A stretch of 63,289 nt of DNA, taken from the NCBI GenBank assembly GCA_949878495.1, contig CATLAR010000002.1:1-63289 (forward strand). Reading direction: 5' to 3'. The stretch's first letter is position 1, and every line of letters starts with the position of its first letter. Positions 24,756-31,960 of the stretch are shown piece after piece. Source of the DNA: an uncultured Christensenella sp. GTDB taxonomy: Bacteria; Bacillota; Clostridia; Christensenellales; Borkfalkiaceae. The translations under genes were made by a program, and so were the position numbers. The notes under the pieces were generated by a model. The model was given only the letters and a program-made list of their open reading frames with translations. It did no database searches and was not told where the DNA came from.

Positions 24756-25385
24756 ATGGCAACTTACAGAGAGGCTAAATGCCGCCTTTGCAGAAGAGAG
24801 GGCGGAAAGCTGTTTTTAAAAGGCGATAAATGTTTCAACGGCAAGTGCCCGTTCGAGAAGAGACCCGTAGCGCCCGGCGCGCACGGTCTTGCATCCGCAA
24901 GAAAGAAGGTTTCGGAATACGGCAAACAGCTCCGCGAGAAACAGAAGGTCAAGAGAATTTACGGCGTTCAGGAAGGTCAGTTCCGCGCTTGTTACGAGAA
25001 AGCCGACAGAATGAAGGGCATTACCGGTGAAAATATGCTCTCCCTTCTCGAGCGCAGACTCGACAACGTAATCTACCGTATGGGCGTAGGCGTAAGCCGC
25101 GCGCAGTCCCGCCAGCTCGTTAATCACGGACATTTCCTCGTAAACGGAAAGAAAGTAAACGTTCCGTCGTACGTAGTCAAGGTAGGCGACGTAATCACCG
25201 TTAAAGAAAGCAAGTCGTCCAACAAATATTTCGAGGCGTTGAAGTCCGTTAAAGGCGGCAACACCCCCAAATGGTTGGAATTCAATCTTGAAAAATTACA
25301 GGGAAAGATTTTGGCATTGCCCGCAAGAGAAGATATTGACAGTCAGATTTCAGAGCATATGATTGTCGAGCTGTACTCCAAGTAA
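24756..25385 (+). CDS. rpsD: Ribosomal protein S4, zinc-binding type
   Basis: uS4, primary 16S rRNA binder and mRNA-entry protein. 209 aa. The N-terminal region holds four cysteines (C9, C12, C26, C31: [15 protein letters not shown]) typical of the zinc form, and an S4 domain follows ([34 protein letters not shown]). Often the autogenous repressor of the alpha operon. Confidence 0.98.
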   Translation: MATYREAKCRLCRREGGKLFLKGDKCFNGKCPFEKRPVAPGAHGLASARKKVSEYGKQLREKQKVKRIYGVQEGQFRACYEKADRMKGITGENMLSLLERRLDNVIYRMGVGVSRAQSRQLVNHGHFLVNGKKVNVPSYVVKVGDVITVKESKSSNKYFEALKSVKGGNTPKWLEFNLEKLQGKILALPAREDIDSQISEHMIVELYSK

Positions 25386-25411
25386 AAAGTAAATAAAAAG
25401 GAGGAAGTTTT

Positions 25412-26365
25412 ATGATCGAAATGGATATGCCCAAAATCGAGGTAACGGAGTCGGACGACAGAGCTTACGCGAAAGTCGTCGTCGAACCGCTTGAAAAGGG
25501 CTTCGGTCTTACGATAGGCAACTGCCTTAGAAGAATACTCTTGTCCGCGCTCCCCGGAGCCGCGGCGCAGGGGATAAGGTTTTTGGACGGCAGTGTCAAG
25601 CACGAATTTTCGGCAATTCCCGGCGTTAAAGAGGACGTTACGGAAATAATCCTTAACATCAAAACGCTTGCTATCAAAACGGCTGTGACCGACGCGGATT
25701 ACGTAAAGGTCGTTCACCTGTACAAGGAAGGTCCTTGCGAAGTAAAGGCAAGCGACGTTTCCGACGACGCGGAGATTGAAATCATCAACGGCGACGCCCA
25801 CATCTGCACCGTGGACGAAGGCGGCAAGATAGATATGGAAATAACGATAGGCAGGGGGCGCGGCTACAAAGGCGCGGATCACACCAAAACGGAGCTTATC
25901 GATTATATTCCCATAGACAGCATTTACACGCCCGTCAAAAAGGTAAACTACTCGGTTGAAAATACCCGCGTAGGACAGAACACCGACTTTGACAAACTTA
26001 CGCTCGAAGTCTGGACGAACGGCGCGTTTGCGGCAAAAGAGATAGTATCTCTCGCGGCAAAGATAATGCAGGACCACATTACGCTTTTCGTAGACCTTTC
26101 TGACACGATCAGGGGACTTGACATTCTCGTTAAAAACGAGGACGACAAGCAGGCGAAAATTCTTGCTATGGCAATCGAGGATATGGACCTTTCCGTCCGT
26201 TCCTACAACTGCTTAAAGCGCGCAAACATACACACTGTGGAAGACCTTACGAAGAAAACCGAAGACGAAATGTTGAAGGTAAGAAACCTTGGCAGAAAGT
26301 CTTTGGACGAGGTAATTCTCAAACTCGAATCGTACGGACTTTCGTTATCAAACAAGGAGGACTAA
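25412..26365 (+). CDS. rpoA: RNA polymerase alpha subunit
   Basis: Alpha subunit scaffolds core polymerase assembly and contacts UP elements and activators. 317 aa: the N-terminal dimerisation domain has [27 protein letters not shown], and the C-terminal domain has [31 protein letters not shown]. The ribosome binding site is AAGGAGG. rplQ follows after 3 nt. Confidence 0.98.
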   Translation: MIEMDMPKIEVTESDDRAYAKVVVEPLEKGFGLTIGNCLRRILLSALPGAAAQGIRFLDGSVKHEFSAIPGVKEDVTEIILNIKTLAIKTAVTDADYVKVVHLYKEGPCEVKASDVSDDAEIEIINGDAHICTVDEGGKIDMEITIGRGRGYKGADHTKTELIDYIPIDSIYTPVKKVNYSVENTRVGQNTDFDKLTLEVWTNGAFAAKEIVSLAAKIMQDHITLFVDLSDTIRGLDILVKNEDDKQAKILAMAIEDMDLSVRSYNCLKRANIHTVEDLTKKTEDEMLKVRNLGRKSLDEVILKLESYGLSLSNKED

Positions 26366-26368
26366 AAA

Positions 26369-26875
26369 ATGCCCGGCAAATTAGGAAGAACAGCGGAGCA
26401 GAGAGAAGCTCTTTTGAGAAATCAGGCGTCGGAACTTCTGTGGTACGGAAAAATCACCACCACTAAGGCAAAGGCGAAAGAACTTCAACCTTACGTTGAA
26501 AAAATAATCACCAAGGCTATTCGCGTTTACGACGACAATATCGCTTTCGAAGTCGTTAAAACGGACAAGAAGGGTAAGGAAGTCAAGGAAAAGAGCACGA
26601 AAGACAGCCCCAGGAAGCTTGCGGTTCGCCGCCAGCTTATGGGCAAACTCCGCGACTTGCAGGAAGTTAAACCCTTCGGTGAGAAGAAGTCTGAATTCAA
26701 GGCGAGGACTGCGGATATCCAGCACCCCCTTATGGAGAAACTTTTCAACGAAATCGCGCCTAAATATGCGACTCGCGCACAGGAAAGCGGCCAGGGCGGC
26801 GGCTACACGAGAATTTATCTTCTCGGACAGCGTCGCGGCGACGGTGCGGAAGAAGCTATCATCGAATTAATCTAA
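26369..26875 (+). CDS. rplQ: Ribosomal protein L17 with insertion
   Basis: bL17 near the tunnel exit. It has the standard MPGKLGRTAEQREALLRNQASELL start and YTRIYLLGQRRGDGAEEAIIEL end. At 168 aa it is about 50 longer than the common 115-125 form because of a charged insertion in the middle (around TDKKGKEVKEKSTKDS and GEKKSEFKARTAD). It overlaps nothing and ends the operon before a strong terminator. Confidence 0.96.
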   Translation: MPGKLGRTAEQREALLRNQASELLWYGKITTTKAKAKELQPYVEKIITKAIRVYDDNIAFEVVKTDKKGKEVKEKSTKDSPRKLAVRRQLMGKLRDLQEVKPFGEKKSEFKARTADIQHPLMEKLFNEIAPKYATRAQESGQGGGYTRIYLLGQRRGDGAEEAIIELI

Positions 26876-26883
26876 AATTACTC

Positions 26884-26917
26884 AAAAATCGGCTCTTTAA
26901 CGGAGTCGATTTTTTTT
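26884..26917 (+). terminator. Terminator of the alpha operon
   Basis: Stem AATCGGCTC / GAGTCGATT (one wobble) followed by eight T, just after rplQ. Confidence 0.9.
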
Positions 26918-26926
26918 GCACAGGTG

Positions 26927-26954
26927 TTGACATATTTATTTTGTATGGTATAAT
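26927..26954 (+). promoter_or_regulatory. Promoter of small membrane protein gene
   Basis: TTGACA (26927-26932), 16-bp spacer, TATAAT (26949-26954). Confidence 0.85.
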
Positions 26955-26986
26955 ATATATAGTAATAAAAAAAGGAGCATTTGGAA

Positions 26987-27208
26987 ATGGCATCTAGGAA
27001 AGGCGATTATTTCGGTCTTAGCTACATCGTCAGCTTGATTCTTGCTATCATTCCCTTTACCGCTTGGATTTGCGGAATGATCACGAGATTCTCCGAGGGT
27101 AAAATCGTTGCCGGTATCATTCGTATATTCGGCGGCTGGCTTATCTGGATTTTTGACTTGATCTGCATGATCGTTAGCAAGCACATTTGCAGAATTTTGC
27201 CCGTTTAA
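26987..27208 (+). CDS. Small hydrophobic membrane protein (73 aa)
   Basis: Unknown function. Two hydrophobic stretches are visible, about residues 10-30 (YIVSLILAIIPFTAWICGMI) and 42-62 (IIRIFGGWLIWIFDLICMIV), joined by a short polar loop RFSEGK, so it is probably a two-helix membrane hairpin. I used the ATG at 26987, nine bases after GGAG; the tracked TTG at 26981 is too close to that site. It is a stand-alone unit with a consensus promoter and perfect terminator, suggesting strong expression. Confidence 0.75.
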   Translation: MASRKGDYFGLSYIVSLILAIIPFTAWICGMITRFSEGKIVAGIIRIFGGWLIWIFDLICMIVSKHICRILPV

Positions 27209-27217
27209 TCAAGGACG

Positions 27218-27253
27218 AAAAAATTCCTTCGGTTGTTCCGAAGGAATTTTTTT
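27218..27253 (+). terminator. Terminator after small membrane protein
   Basis: AAAATTCCTTCGG / CCGAAGGAATTTT perfect stem with 5-nt loop and T-run. Confidence 0.93.
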
Positions 27254-27273
27254 ATTTAATAACACCTTAATAA

Positions 27274-27453
27274 AGTTCGGTAAAACACCGTTCTTTCAGG
27301 GCGGCGGTCCGATTTAAAGACGGCTGGTTGCGTTCCGGCGCTTATAACAAGGCTGAATTGGTATGTAATTTTTATACTACGGGCGATTCTACTAACAACA
27401 GTCCGACTGCTGCTTACGCCGTCCGTCCCGCGCTTCACTCGCTTACAAGTTAA
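27274..27453 (+). pseudogene. Fragment of a DUF6273-type surface protein domain
   Basis: The 60-codon open stretch ends DGWLRSGAYNKAELV...AYAVRPALHSLTS then a stop. This matches the closing part of the WLRS...VRPA(L/F)H(F/L)NL domain repeated in the giant proteins at 46843-58614 (VRPALHFNL) and 58884 onward (TWLRSAAV...MRPAFHLNL). There is no start codon context, ribosome binding site or signal peptide, so it is a remnant of a larger lost gene. Confidence 0.7.
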
Positions 27454-27454
27454 A

Positions 27455-27652
27455 GTAAGTTTTCCCGTATTCCGTTATGCAAATCATTACGGAACAGATA
27501 AGAGTTATGAGATGAAGGGGATCGCCGTCCCGACCGAGCCGTTTTAGTTAATCGGCAAGGGCAAAACCTACTCAACCTTAACTTAACGGAGCCGCTTCAT
27601 ACGGCATCATTTAAGTTATGAGCTTGTATAAGCGGTTGAGTATTTTTTTGCG
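27455..27652 (+). ncRNA. Candidate structured RNA ending in a terminator
   Basis: Gene-free stretch rich in nested inverted repeats: TCCGTTATG/CATTACGGA, GGGGATC...GTCCC, GCCG...CGGC around TTTTAGTTAAT, and a terminal long hairpin closing ACTCAACC with GGTTGAGT before seven T. The density of potential pairs and the intrinsic terminator suggest an independently made small RNA. raiA-type RNA is one possibility I could not confirm; 6S RNA and SRP RNA hallmarks were not seen. Confidence 0.45.
27569..27648 (+). terminator. Long terminator hairpin of the candidate RNA
   Basis: TACTCAACC pairs with GGTTGAGTA, and inside it TTAACTTAA faces TTTAAGTTA and CCG faces CGG arms. Seven T follow. Confidence 0.65.
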
Positions 27653-27654
27653 CG

Positions 27655-28155
27655 TCATAAATTCTTAAATTCGAACTTCCCGTTATCGAAAAGAATATAC
27701 CCGTGCGCGCTGCCCTCTTTGGGGAGGGATACCGAGCCGGGGTTCAAATGCAAAAACCCCTCCGAACGGTCGTTGAGCGGCACGTGCGTGTGTCCCGTAA
27801 TATAAACGTCGTCCGCGCTAAGGGGCGGAACATCTCTGTGCCCGTGCGATAAGTAAATGTTTACGCCGTCGGCGTAAACGGCCGCGTAATCGGCGGTTAT
27901 CGGGAAAGGCAGAACCATTTGGTCGACCTCGCTGTCGCAATTCCCTCGCACGCAAAGAATTTCCGACTTAATTTCGCCGAGCATTTCGGCAACTGCTTTG
28001 GGGGAGTACTCGTCTGGAAGCGGGTTTCTCGGTCCGTGGTATAAAATATCCCCGAGAAGCAGAAGTTTTTCCGCGCCATCGCGCTTGTACGCCGCAATGA
28101 GTTTGCGGCACCATTTCGCCGAGCCGTGCACGTCGGAAGCAATCAAAATTTTCAT
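27655..28155 (-). CDS. YfcE/MJ0936-family metallophosphodiesterase
   Basis: Calcineurin-like phosphoesterase with two-metal-site motifs in order: SDVHG (near residue 8), GDILYHGPRN, GNCD, SHGH, and GHTHVP. The 166 aa match the compact YfcE family, which hydrolyses phosphodiesters; the physiological substrate is unknown. The ATG at 28155 lies one base after the stop of the upstream HAD gene, with GGTGA inside that gene as ribosome binding site, so the two are cotranscribed and translationally coupled. Cytoplasmic. Confidence 0.92.
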   Translation of the reverse strand: MKILIASDVHGSAKWCRKLIAAYKRDGAEKLLLLGDILYHGPRNPLPDEYSPKAVAEMLGEIKSEILCVRGNCDSEVDQMVLPFPITADYAAVYADGVNIYLSHGHRDVPPLSADDVYITGHTHVPLNDRSEGFLHLNPGSVSLPKEGSAHGYILFDNGKFEFKNL

Positions 28156-28156
28156 A

Positions 28157-28951
28157 TCATTCACCCAAAATAACCTTTAATCTCTGCAAAACTCCGTGTT
28201 CCGCGTTTGACGGAATGCGGTTTTTAACTATCTTTTTAATGCCCTCGAACGCGTTTTCCGTCACGAACGGACGCCCGCATACGGACAGCATTTCCACGTC
28301 GTTCATATGGTCGCCGTAAGCCTCGCATTCGTCGGCGGCAACGCCAGCGGCTTGCATAAGCGCGGCAAGCGCCTTGCCCTTGTCGGCTTCGGAAGTAGAA
28401 ACGTCCAGCCAATCGTTGCCGGAAACTATCGTGCGCAAGCCCGTAAGCCGAGGGGCAAGCAACGGTCCGCCGTGCAACGCACAGGGCGGCTGTTTGTCCC
28501 ACACCGATATTTTCAGCACGCTTTCCGTGCGCGCGATTTCGTCAAGATCGGCTACATTTTTCGTGCTCGAATACGAGCCGTGCACCCGCGCTATAAATTC
28601 CTCGTCGTCGTCCTCGTAATAGGAACATTCGGCGCACGAAAGAAGCGGGAACAGCCCGTCCGCGCCGCGTATGACTTTCAGCGCGCGCATAACGTCGCCG
28701 CCGTCCGTAGGGTTGACGTAAATGATTTTTCCGCCGTATTTCACCAGCCCGCCGTTTTCAGCGATAATGGCTATTTTATCGAGCACGGGCGCAAACAGAG
28801 CTTCAAGGTTGGGTAGCTGTCTGCCGCTTGCGGGCGTGAACAGCACGCCCTTTTCGTGTAGTTTTTCAATGGCTTCGAAAATGCCGTCCGGCAGAGTGCG
28901 CTCGGGCGTGAGCAACGTGCCGTCGAGGTCGGAAGCTATAAGTTTTATCAT
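28157..28951 (-). CDS. Cof-type HAD phosphatase
   Basis: Haloacid dehalogenase superfamily, Cof/IIB subfamily: motif I DLDGTLL near residue 9, a C2B cap domain, and motif IV GDHMNDVEML near the C-terminus. 264 aa, normal for sugar-phosphate or flavin-phosphate phosphatases; substrate not predictable. A consensus promoter ends only 6 nt before the ATG and no ribosome binding site exists, so the mRNA is probably leaderless. It forms an operon with the YfcE-type gene. Confidence 0.9.
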   Translation of the reverse strand: MIKLIASDLDGTLLTPERTLPDGIFEAIEKLHEKGVLFTPASGRQLPNLEALFAPVLDKIAIIAENGGLVKYGGKIIYVNPTDGGDVMRALKVIRGADGLFPLLSCAECSYYEDDDEEFIARVHGSYSSTKNVADLDEIARTESVLKISVWDKQPPCALHGGPLLAPRLTGLRTIVSGNDWLDVSTSEADKGKALAALMQAAGVAADECEAYGDHMNDVEMLSVCGRPFVTENAFEGIKKIVKNRIPSNAEHGVLQRLKVILGE

Positions 28952-28957
28952 ACTCCG

Positions 28958-28986
28958 ATTATACCGCGTTTCGGCGCGGTTGTCAA
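28958..28986 (-). promoter_or_regulatory. Promoter giving a leaderless HAD mRNA
   Basis: On the minus strand TTGACA, 17-bp spacer, TATAAT; six bases (CGGAGT) then the ATG. A start seven bases after the -10 box falls on the initiation codon. Confidence 0.75.
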
Positions 28987-28996
28987 CGCGGAGGGG

Positions 28997-30397
28997 CTAA
29001 ATGAGCGGCGCGAAAAAGCGCAGCAAAAAGCCGAGCACGCCTTTGCGCTTAGTCGGCGTAATCTGCGCGGAAAGCGCTAAACATTGGTTGAAATCGTTTA
29101 AAATCTCGTCGCAGACCGTGCCCGAAAGCATTACGCCGCATTCGTAATTGAAGTGGAATGAGCGGAAATCGAAGTTATAACTTCCCATAAACGCGTTACC
29201 GTCGCAGATTACGCATTTGGCATGCATAAACCCCGGCGAATATTCGTAAAATTTAACGCCGCTCGGCGCAAGGCTTGCGGCAAACGCCCGCGATACCGCA
29301 AACGCGTATTTTTTATCGGGAACGTGCGGGATAATCACCCTTACGTCTACGCCGCGTCGCGCGGCGAACGTAAGCGCCGCCGCCGTTTTTTCGCTCACGC
29401 AGAAGTATGGAGTGAGCACGCACACCCGTGTTTGAGCCGAATGTATCGCGTTGACCAACAGGTCCTCGCAAAACGCTTTCGCGCACGGGCTGTCGTAATA
29501 GGGCAGACAGGGCGTTTCTTCGGGCGCGATTTTCGGCGCGGACATCTCGTGCGAGCCGTTCCATACCGAGAGGAACATACCCTCGAAAATCTTCGCCGCG
29601 CTACCGTGCAACGCCACGCCCGTATCTTTCCAGAACCCGTGCGGGCTGGTGAGGTTTACGTATTCGTCGGCGAGGTTTACCCCGCCCGTGAACGCGGTTT
29701 TGCCGTCTACGACTATGATTTTGCGGTGGTCGCGCACGTTGATTTTCGAATGCGGCAGGGGCGTGAGGCGGTGAAAAGTCTTTACTTCGCCCAGCGATTT
29801 AAGCCTTTTTACGTCGCGTTTGGACAGTCTGAACGCCGAACCCACGCCGTCGAAAATAATCTTTATTTCCGCACCGTTTTTCTTTGCCTGTTCGAGCGAC
29901 TGCATTATCGTGTTCATTAAATGCCCCGCGGATATGATGAAAAACTCGATATATACGCTTTTTTTCGCGTTTTTTATCGAGACTTGCGCGGCGTTCCAGA
30001 ACTCGCTGCCCGTAGGGAAATAGGTTGCGTTCGCATATCCCGCCGCGCACGTTCCGCAAAGTTCGCCCGCGGCGGAGGAAAGCCCGTTTTTCGCGCCGTC
30101 CGTCACCGTCAGAACGCCGTAGGGCTTGCGCGGCAGCGAGGCGATAAGATAGACCAGCGCGCCCGCGACGGGCAACGCCGCTATAAACACCATCCACACG
30201 AGTTTTATTTCGGGGCAGCCCTTGCGCGCGAAGAGGATTACGGAGGAAATTGCCGAGAGCAGCCAGACGAGCAAAAGCGCCGCCGCGAGGTTTATCAGCG
30301 ACGGAATAAACAGGCATAAAAAAATAATTGCGGCAAACTGTGCCGCAATTAACGAAATTATCCAGAAATTCAATTTAAAGAAGGGTAAATTGCGCAT
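28997..30397 (-). CDS. cls: Cardiolipin synthase (phospholipase D family)
   Basis: Makes cardiolipin from phosphatidylglycerol at the membrane. Two hydrophobic helices at the N-terminus (IISLIAAQFAAIIFLCLFI and the SAISSVILFA/AALPVAGALVYLIA region) precede two HKD motifs: HSKINVRDHRKIIVVDGKTAFTGG and HAKCVICDGNAFMGSYNFDFRS. About 466 aa. The start is uncertain: the ATG at 30397 is preferred, but a TTG at 30418 overlaps the upstream stop (TTGA) and could give a coupled start; neither has a clear ribosome binding site. It follows the dehydrogenase gene in one operon. Confidence 0.93.
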   Translation of the reverse strand: MRNLPFFKLNFWIISLIAAQFAAIIFLCLFIPSLINLAAALLLVWLLSAISSVILFARKGCPEIKLVWMVFIAALPVAGALVYLIASLPRKPYGVLTVTDGAKNGLSSAAGELCGTCAAGYANATYFPTGSEFWNAAQVSIKNAKKSVYIEFFIISAGHLMNTIMQSLEQAKKNGAEIKIIFDGVGSAFRLSKRDVKRLKSLGEVKTFHRLTPLPHSKINVRDHRKIIVVDGKTAFTGGVNLADEYVNLTSPHGFWKDTGVALHGSAAKIFEGMFLSVWNGSHEMSAPKIAPEETPCLPYYDSPCAKAFCEDLLVNAIHSAQTRVCVLTPYFCVSEKTAAALTFAARRGVDVRVIIPHVPDKKYAFAVSRAFAASLAPSGVKFYEYSPGFMHAKCVICDGNAFMGSYNFDFRSFHFNYECGVMLSGTVCDEILNDFNQCLALSAQITPTKRKGVLGFLLRFFAPLI

Positions 30398-30414
30398 AGG
30401 TTTTATGCGCGGGC

Positions 30415-31434
30415 TCAAAGAATCATTTTAAATACCGTCAGTTTGTTCTGGTATTTAGCGCGGTTTTCGCAAAACTCGTTCAAAATTTTGACGGGATCGT
30501 ACTCGGAAAGGACTTCCTTTTCAAACGGTTGCAGGTTGACCGCGTTATGCACGAGCATATTTATTACCGTGTTCGTGTAATCGTAAGCGTAAGCAACGCT
30601 CGTCACCGTCATATTTTTGCTTATTATATCGCTTGCCGAAAGCGAAGCGTTCATAAGCGAGTTAAAACACAGCACAACGGTTTTGCAGTCCCCTATGACG
30701 TCTTTTACGATTGAAAGGGGTAAAGGCGAAGTCGCGCAATACACCGCCGCGTCGCACATGTTGCCGCCCGTCGCGTTTACGAGGTTGGTTTTAAGCTCGT
30801 CGTCGGCGGGGAAAGCGTAATAAACGCCGCATTTTTTGGCTCTTTCGAGGTTCGCGGGGTTGTTATCTATGCAAATAGGCACTACCTTATGGTATAAAAG
30901 CACCTGCGCGATTAAAAGACCCGCCAAATCCGCGCCGATAACGGCGACTCTCTGACCCGCGGAGAGATTTAGTTTGTCGTAGGTATTTTCTGCAATTCCT
31001 ATTTTTTCTATGCACAAAGCGTAGTTTATGTCCACGGAATCGGGCAGGGGAGAAACGTCTTCCTGCTCGCACACCACGAAATCGCGCATAAACCCGTCGA
31101 AGTCCTTGCCTGCGGAAATGCAGGAAGTGCATTCTTTGGACTTTCCGCTCTTACAAGCGAGGCACTCGCCGCACGCGCGCGTGGGTTGGAGATATACGCG
31201 CATGCCTTTTTCTATTCCGTAGCATTTTTCGCCGACTTCGGTAACTATGCCGATAGCCGCTCTGCCGAGAATTTTGGGATACTTCGCGGATATCTTGCCC
31301 TCGTACAAAAGAGCGTCGGTTTCGGTCAAAAGCAGGTGCGAAACCTTGACTTTTACCTGTGTGGGTGAAGAAATGCTTACGCTTTGGGGTTCGTTGACAA
31401 GCGTTTTAACGCCTTTTAGGATCCAACTTTCCAT
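30415..31434 (-). CDS. MDR-family dehydrogenase-like protein lacking catalytic zinc ligands
   Basis: Medium-chain dehydrogenase fold: GroES-like N-terminal domain, then a Rossmann domain beginning GQRVAVIGADLAGLLIAQ. The structural zinc cluster is intact (CGECLACKSGKSKEC). The catalytic zinc positions are replaced: TETDALLY where C-x-(S/T)D-x-H is usual, and GRAAIG where GHE is usual. It may bind NAD(P)H without alcohol dehydrogenase activity. 339 aa. The promoter is TTGCAA-17-TATAAT with only 11 nt to the ATG and no ribosome binding site. Confidence 0.82.
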   Translation of the reverse strand: MESWILKGVKTLVNEPQSVSISSPTQVKVKVSHLLLTETDALLYEGKISAKYPKILGRAAIGIVTEVGEKCYGIEKGMRVYLQPTRACGECLACKSGKSKECTSCISAGKDFDGFMRDFVVCEQEDVSPLPDSVDINYALCIEKIGIAENTYDKLNLSAGQRVAVIGADLAGLLIAQVLLYHKVVPICIDNNPANLERAKKCGVYYAFPADDELKTNLVNATGGNMCDAAVYCATSPLPLSIVKDVIGDCKTVVLCFNSLMNASLSASDIISKNMTVTSVAYAYDYTNTVINMLVHNAVNLQPFEKEVLSEYDPVKILNEFCENRAKYQNKLTVFKMIL

Positions 31435-31445
31435 AAGTACTATGC

Positions 31446-31474
31446 ATTATACGCCAAATAAACGCGATTTGCAA
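31446..31474 (-). promoter_or_regulatory. Promoter of MDR-cls genes, near-leaderless
   Basis: Minus strand TTGCAA, 17-bp spacer, TATAAT; 11 nt to the ATG at 31434, so the predicted 5' UTR is about 4 nt. Confidence 0.7.
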
Positions 31475-31566
31475 CTGTTTTTCGGCGATTGAACGAAAAT
31501 TGCGGACGCGCCCCCGTCGGCGCCGGCTGCAAACAATTATTTTTTCGCTTTAAAGCCGAAAATTAA

Positions 31567-31595
31567 TTGACTATAATTTTCCGTTGTTATATAAT
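31567..31595 (+). promoter_or_regulatory. Promoter of rpmE
   Basis: TTGACT (31567-31572), 17-bp spacer, TATAAT (31590-31595). Confidence 0.85.
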
Positions 31596-31655
31596 AGTAG
31601 AGCTAACTATGGATTTTAGAGAGCCGAAATTATAATTTAAGCGAGGTGAATAGAT

Positions 31656-31859
31656 ATGAAACCCGAGATACATCCCGATTATCACGAGGTCGACGTCGTT
31701 TGCGCGTGCGGAGCCACGTTCAAAACGGGTACCACGAAAAAGGTAGAAACGTTAAAGGTCGATATCTGCAACAAATGCCACCCCTTCTTCACGGGCAAGC
31801 AGAAGTTGGTAGATACGGGCGGCCGTGTTGAAAAGTTCAACAAAAAGTACAATCTGTAA
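31656..31859 (+). CDS. rpmE: Ribosomal protein L31, zinc-binding type
   Basis: bL31 bridges the central protuberance and 30S head. 67 aa with four cysteines (CAC...CNKC, C16/C18 and C37/C40) of the zinc form, [16 protein letters not shown] at the start, and [20 protein letters not shown]. The ribosome binding site is GAGGTG. It has its own promoter and terminator. In Clostridia it often precedes yqhQ-prmC-prfA, as here. Confidence 0.97.
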   Translation: MKPEIHPDYHEVDVVCACGATFKTGTTKKVETLKVDICNKCHPFFTGKQKLVDTGGRVEKFNKKYNL

Positions 31860-31863
31860 TCCC

Positions 31864-31891
31864 GAAGCTCCAAATTCGTTTGGAGCTTTAT
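31864..31891 (+). terminator. rpmE terminator
   Basis: AAGCTCCAAA TTCG TTTGGAGCTT then TATT: strong stem, weak T-run. Confidence 0.75.
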
Positions 31892-31960
31892 TGCTAATAG
31901 GTTGAGTTTTATTATCGGGGATTGCCGCAAGGGCAATTCAAAGCGGTTGGAATCGGTATA

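Noticed and set aside
27256-27438. 60-aa minus-strand ORF
   Set aside because: Opposite the DUF6273 relic, whose plus frame has recognisable similarity.
27455-27652. tmRNA, RNase P RNA or SRP RNA
   Set aside because: None of the conserved hallmarks I know for these RNAs is present.
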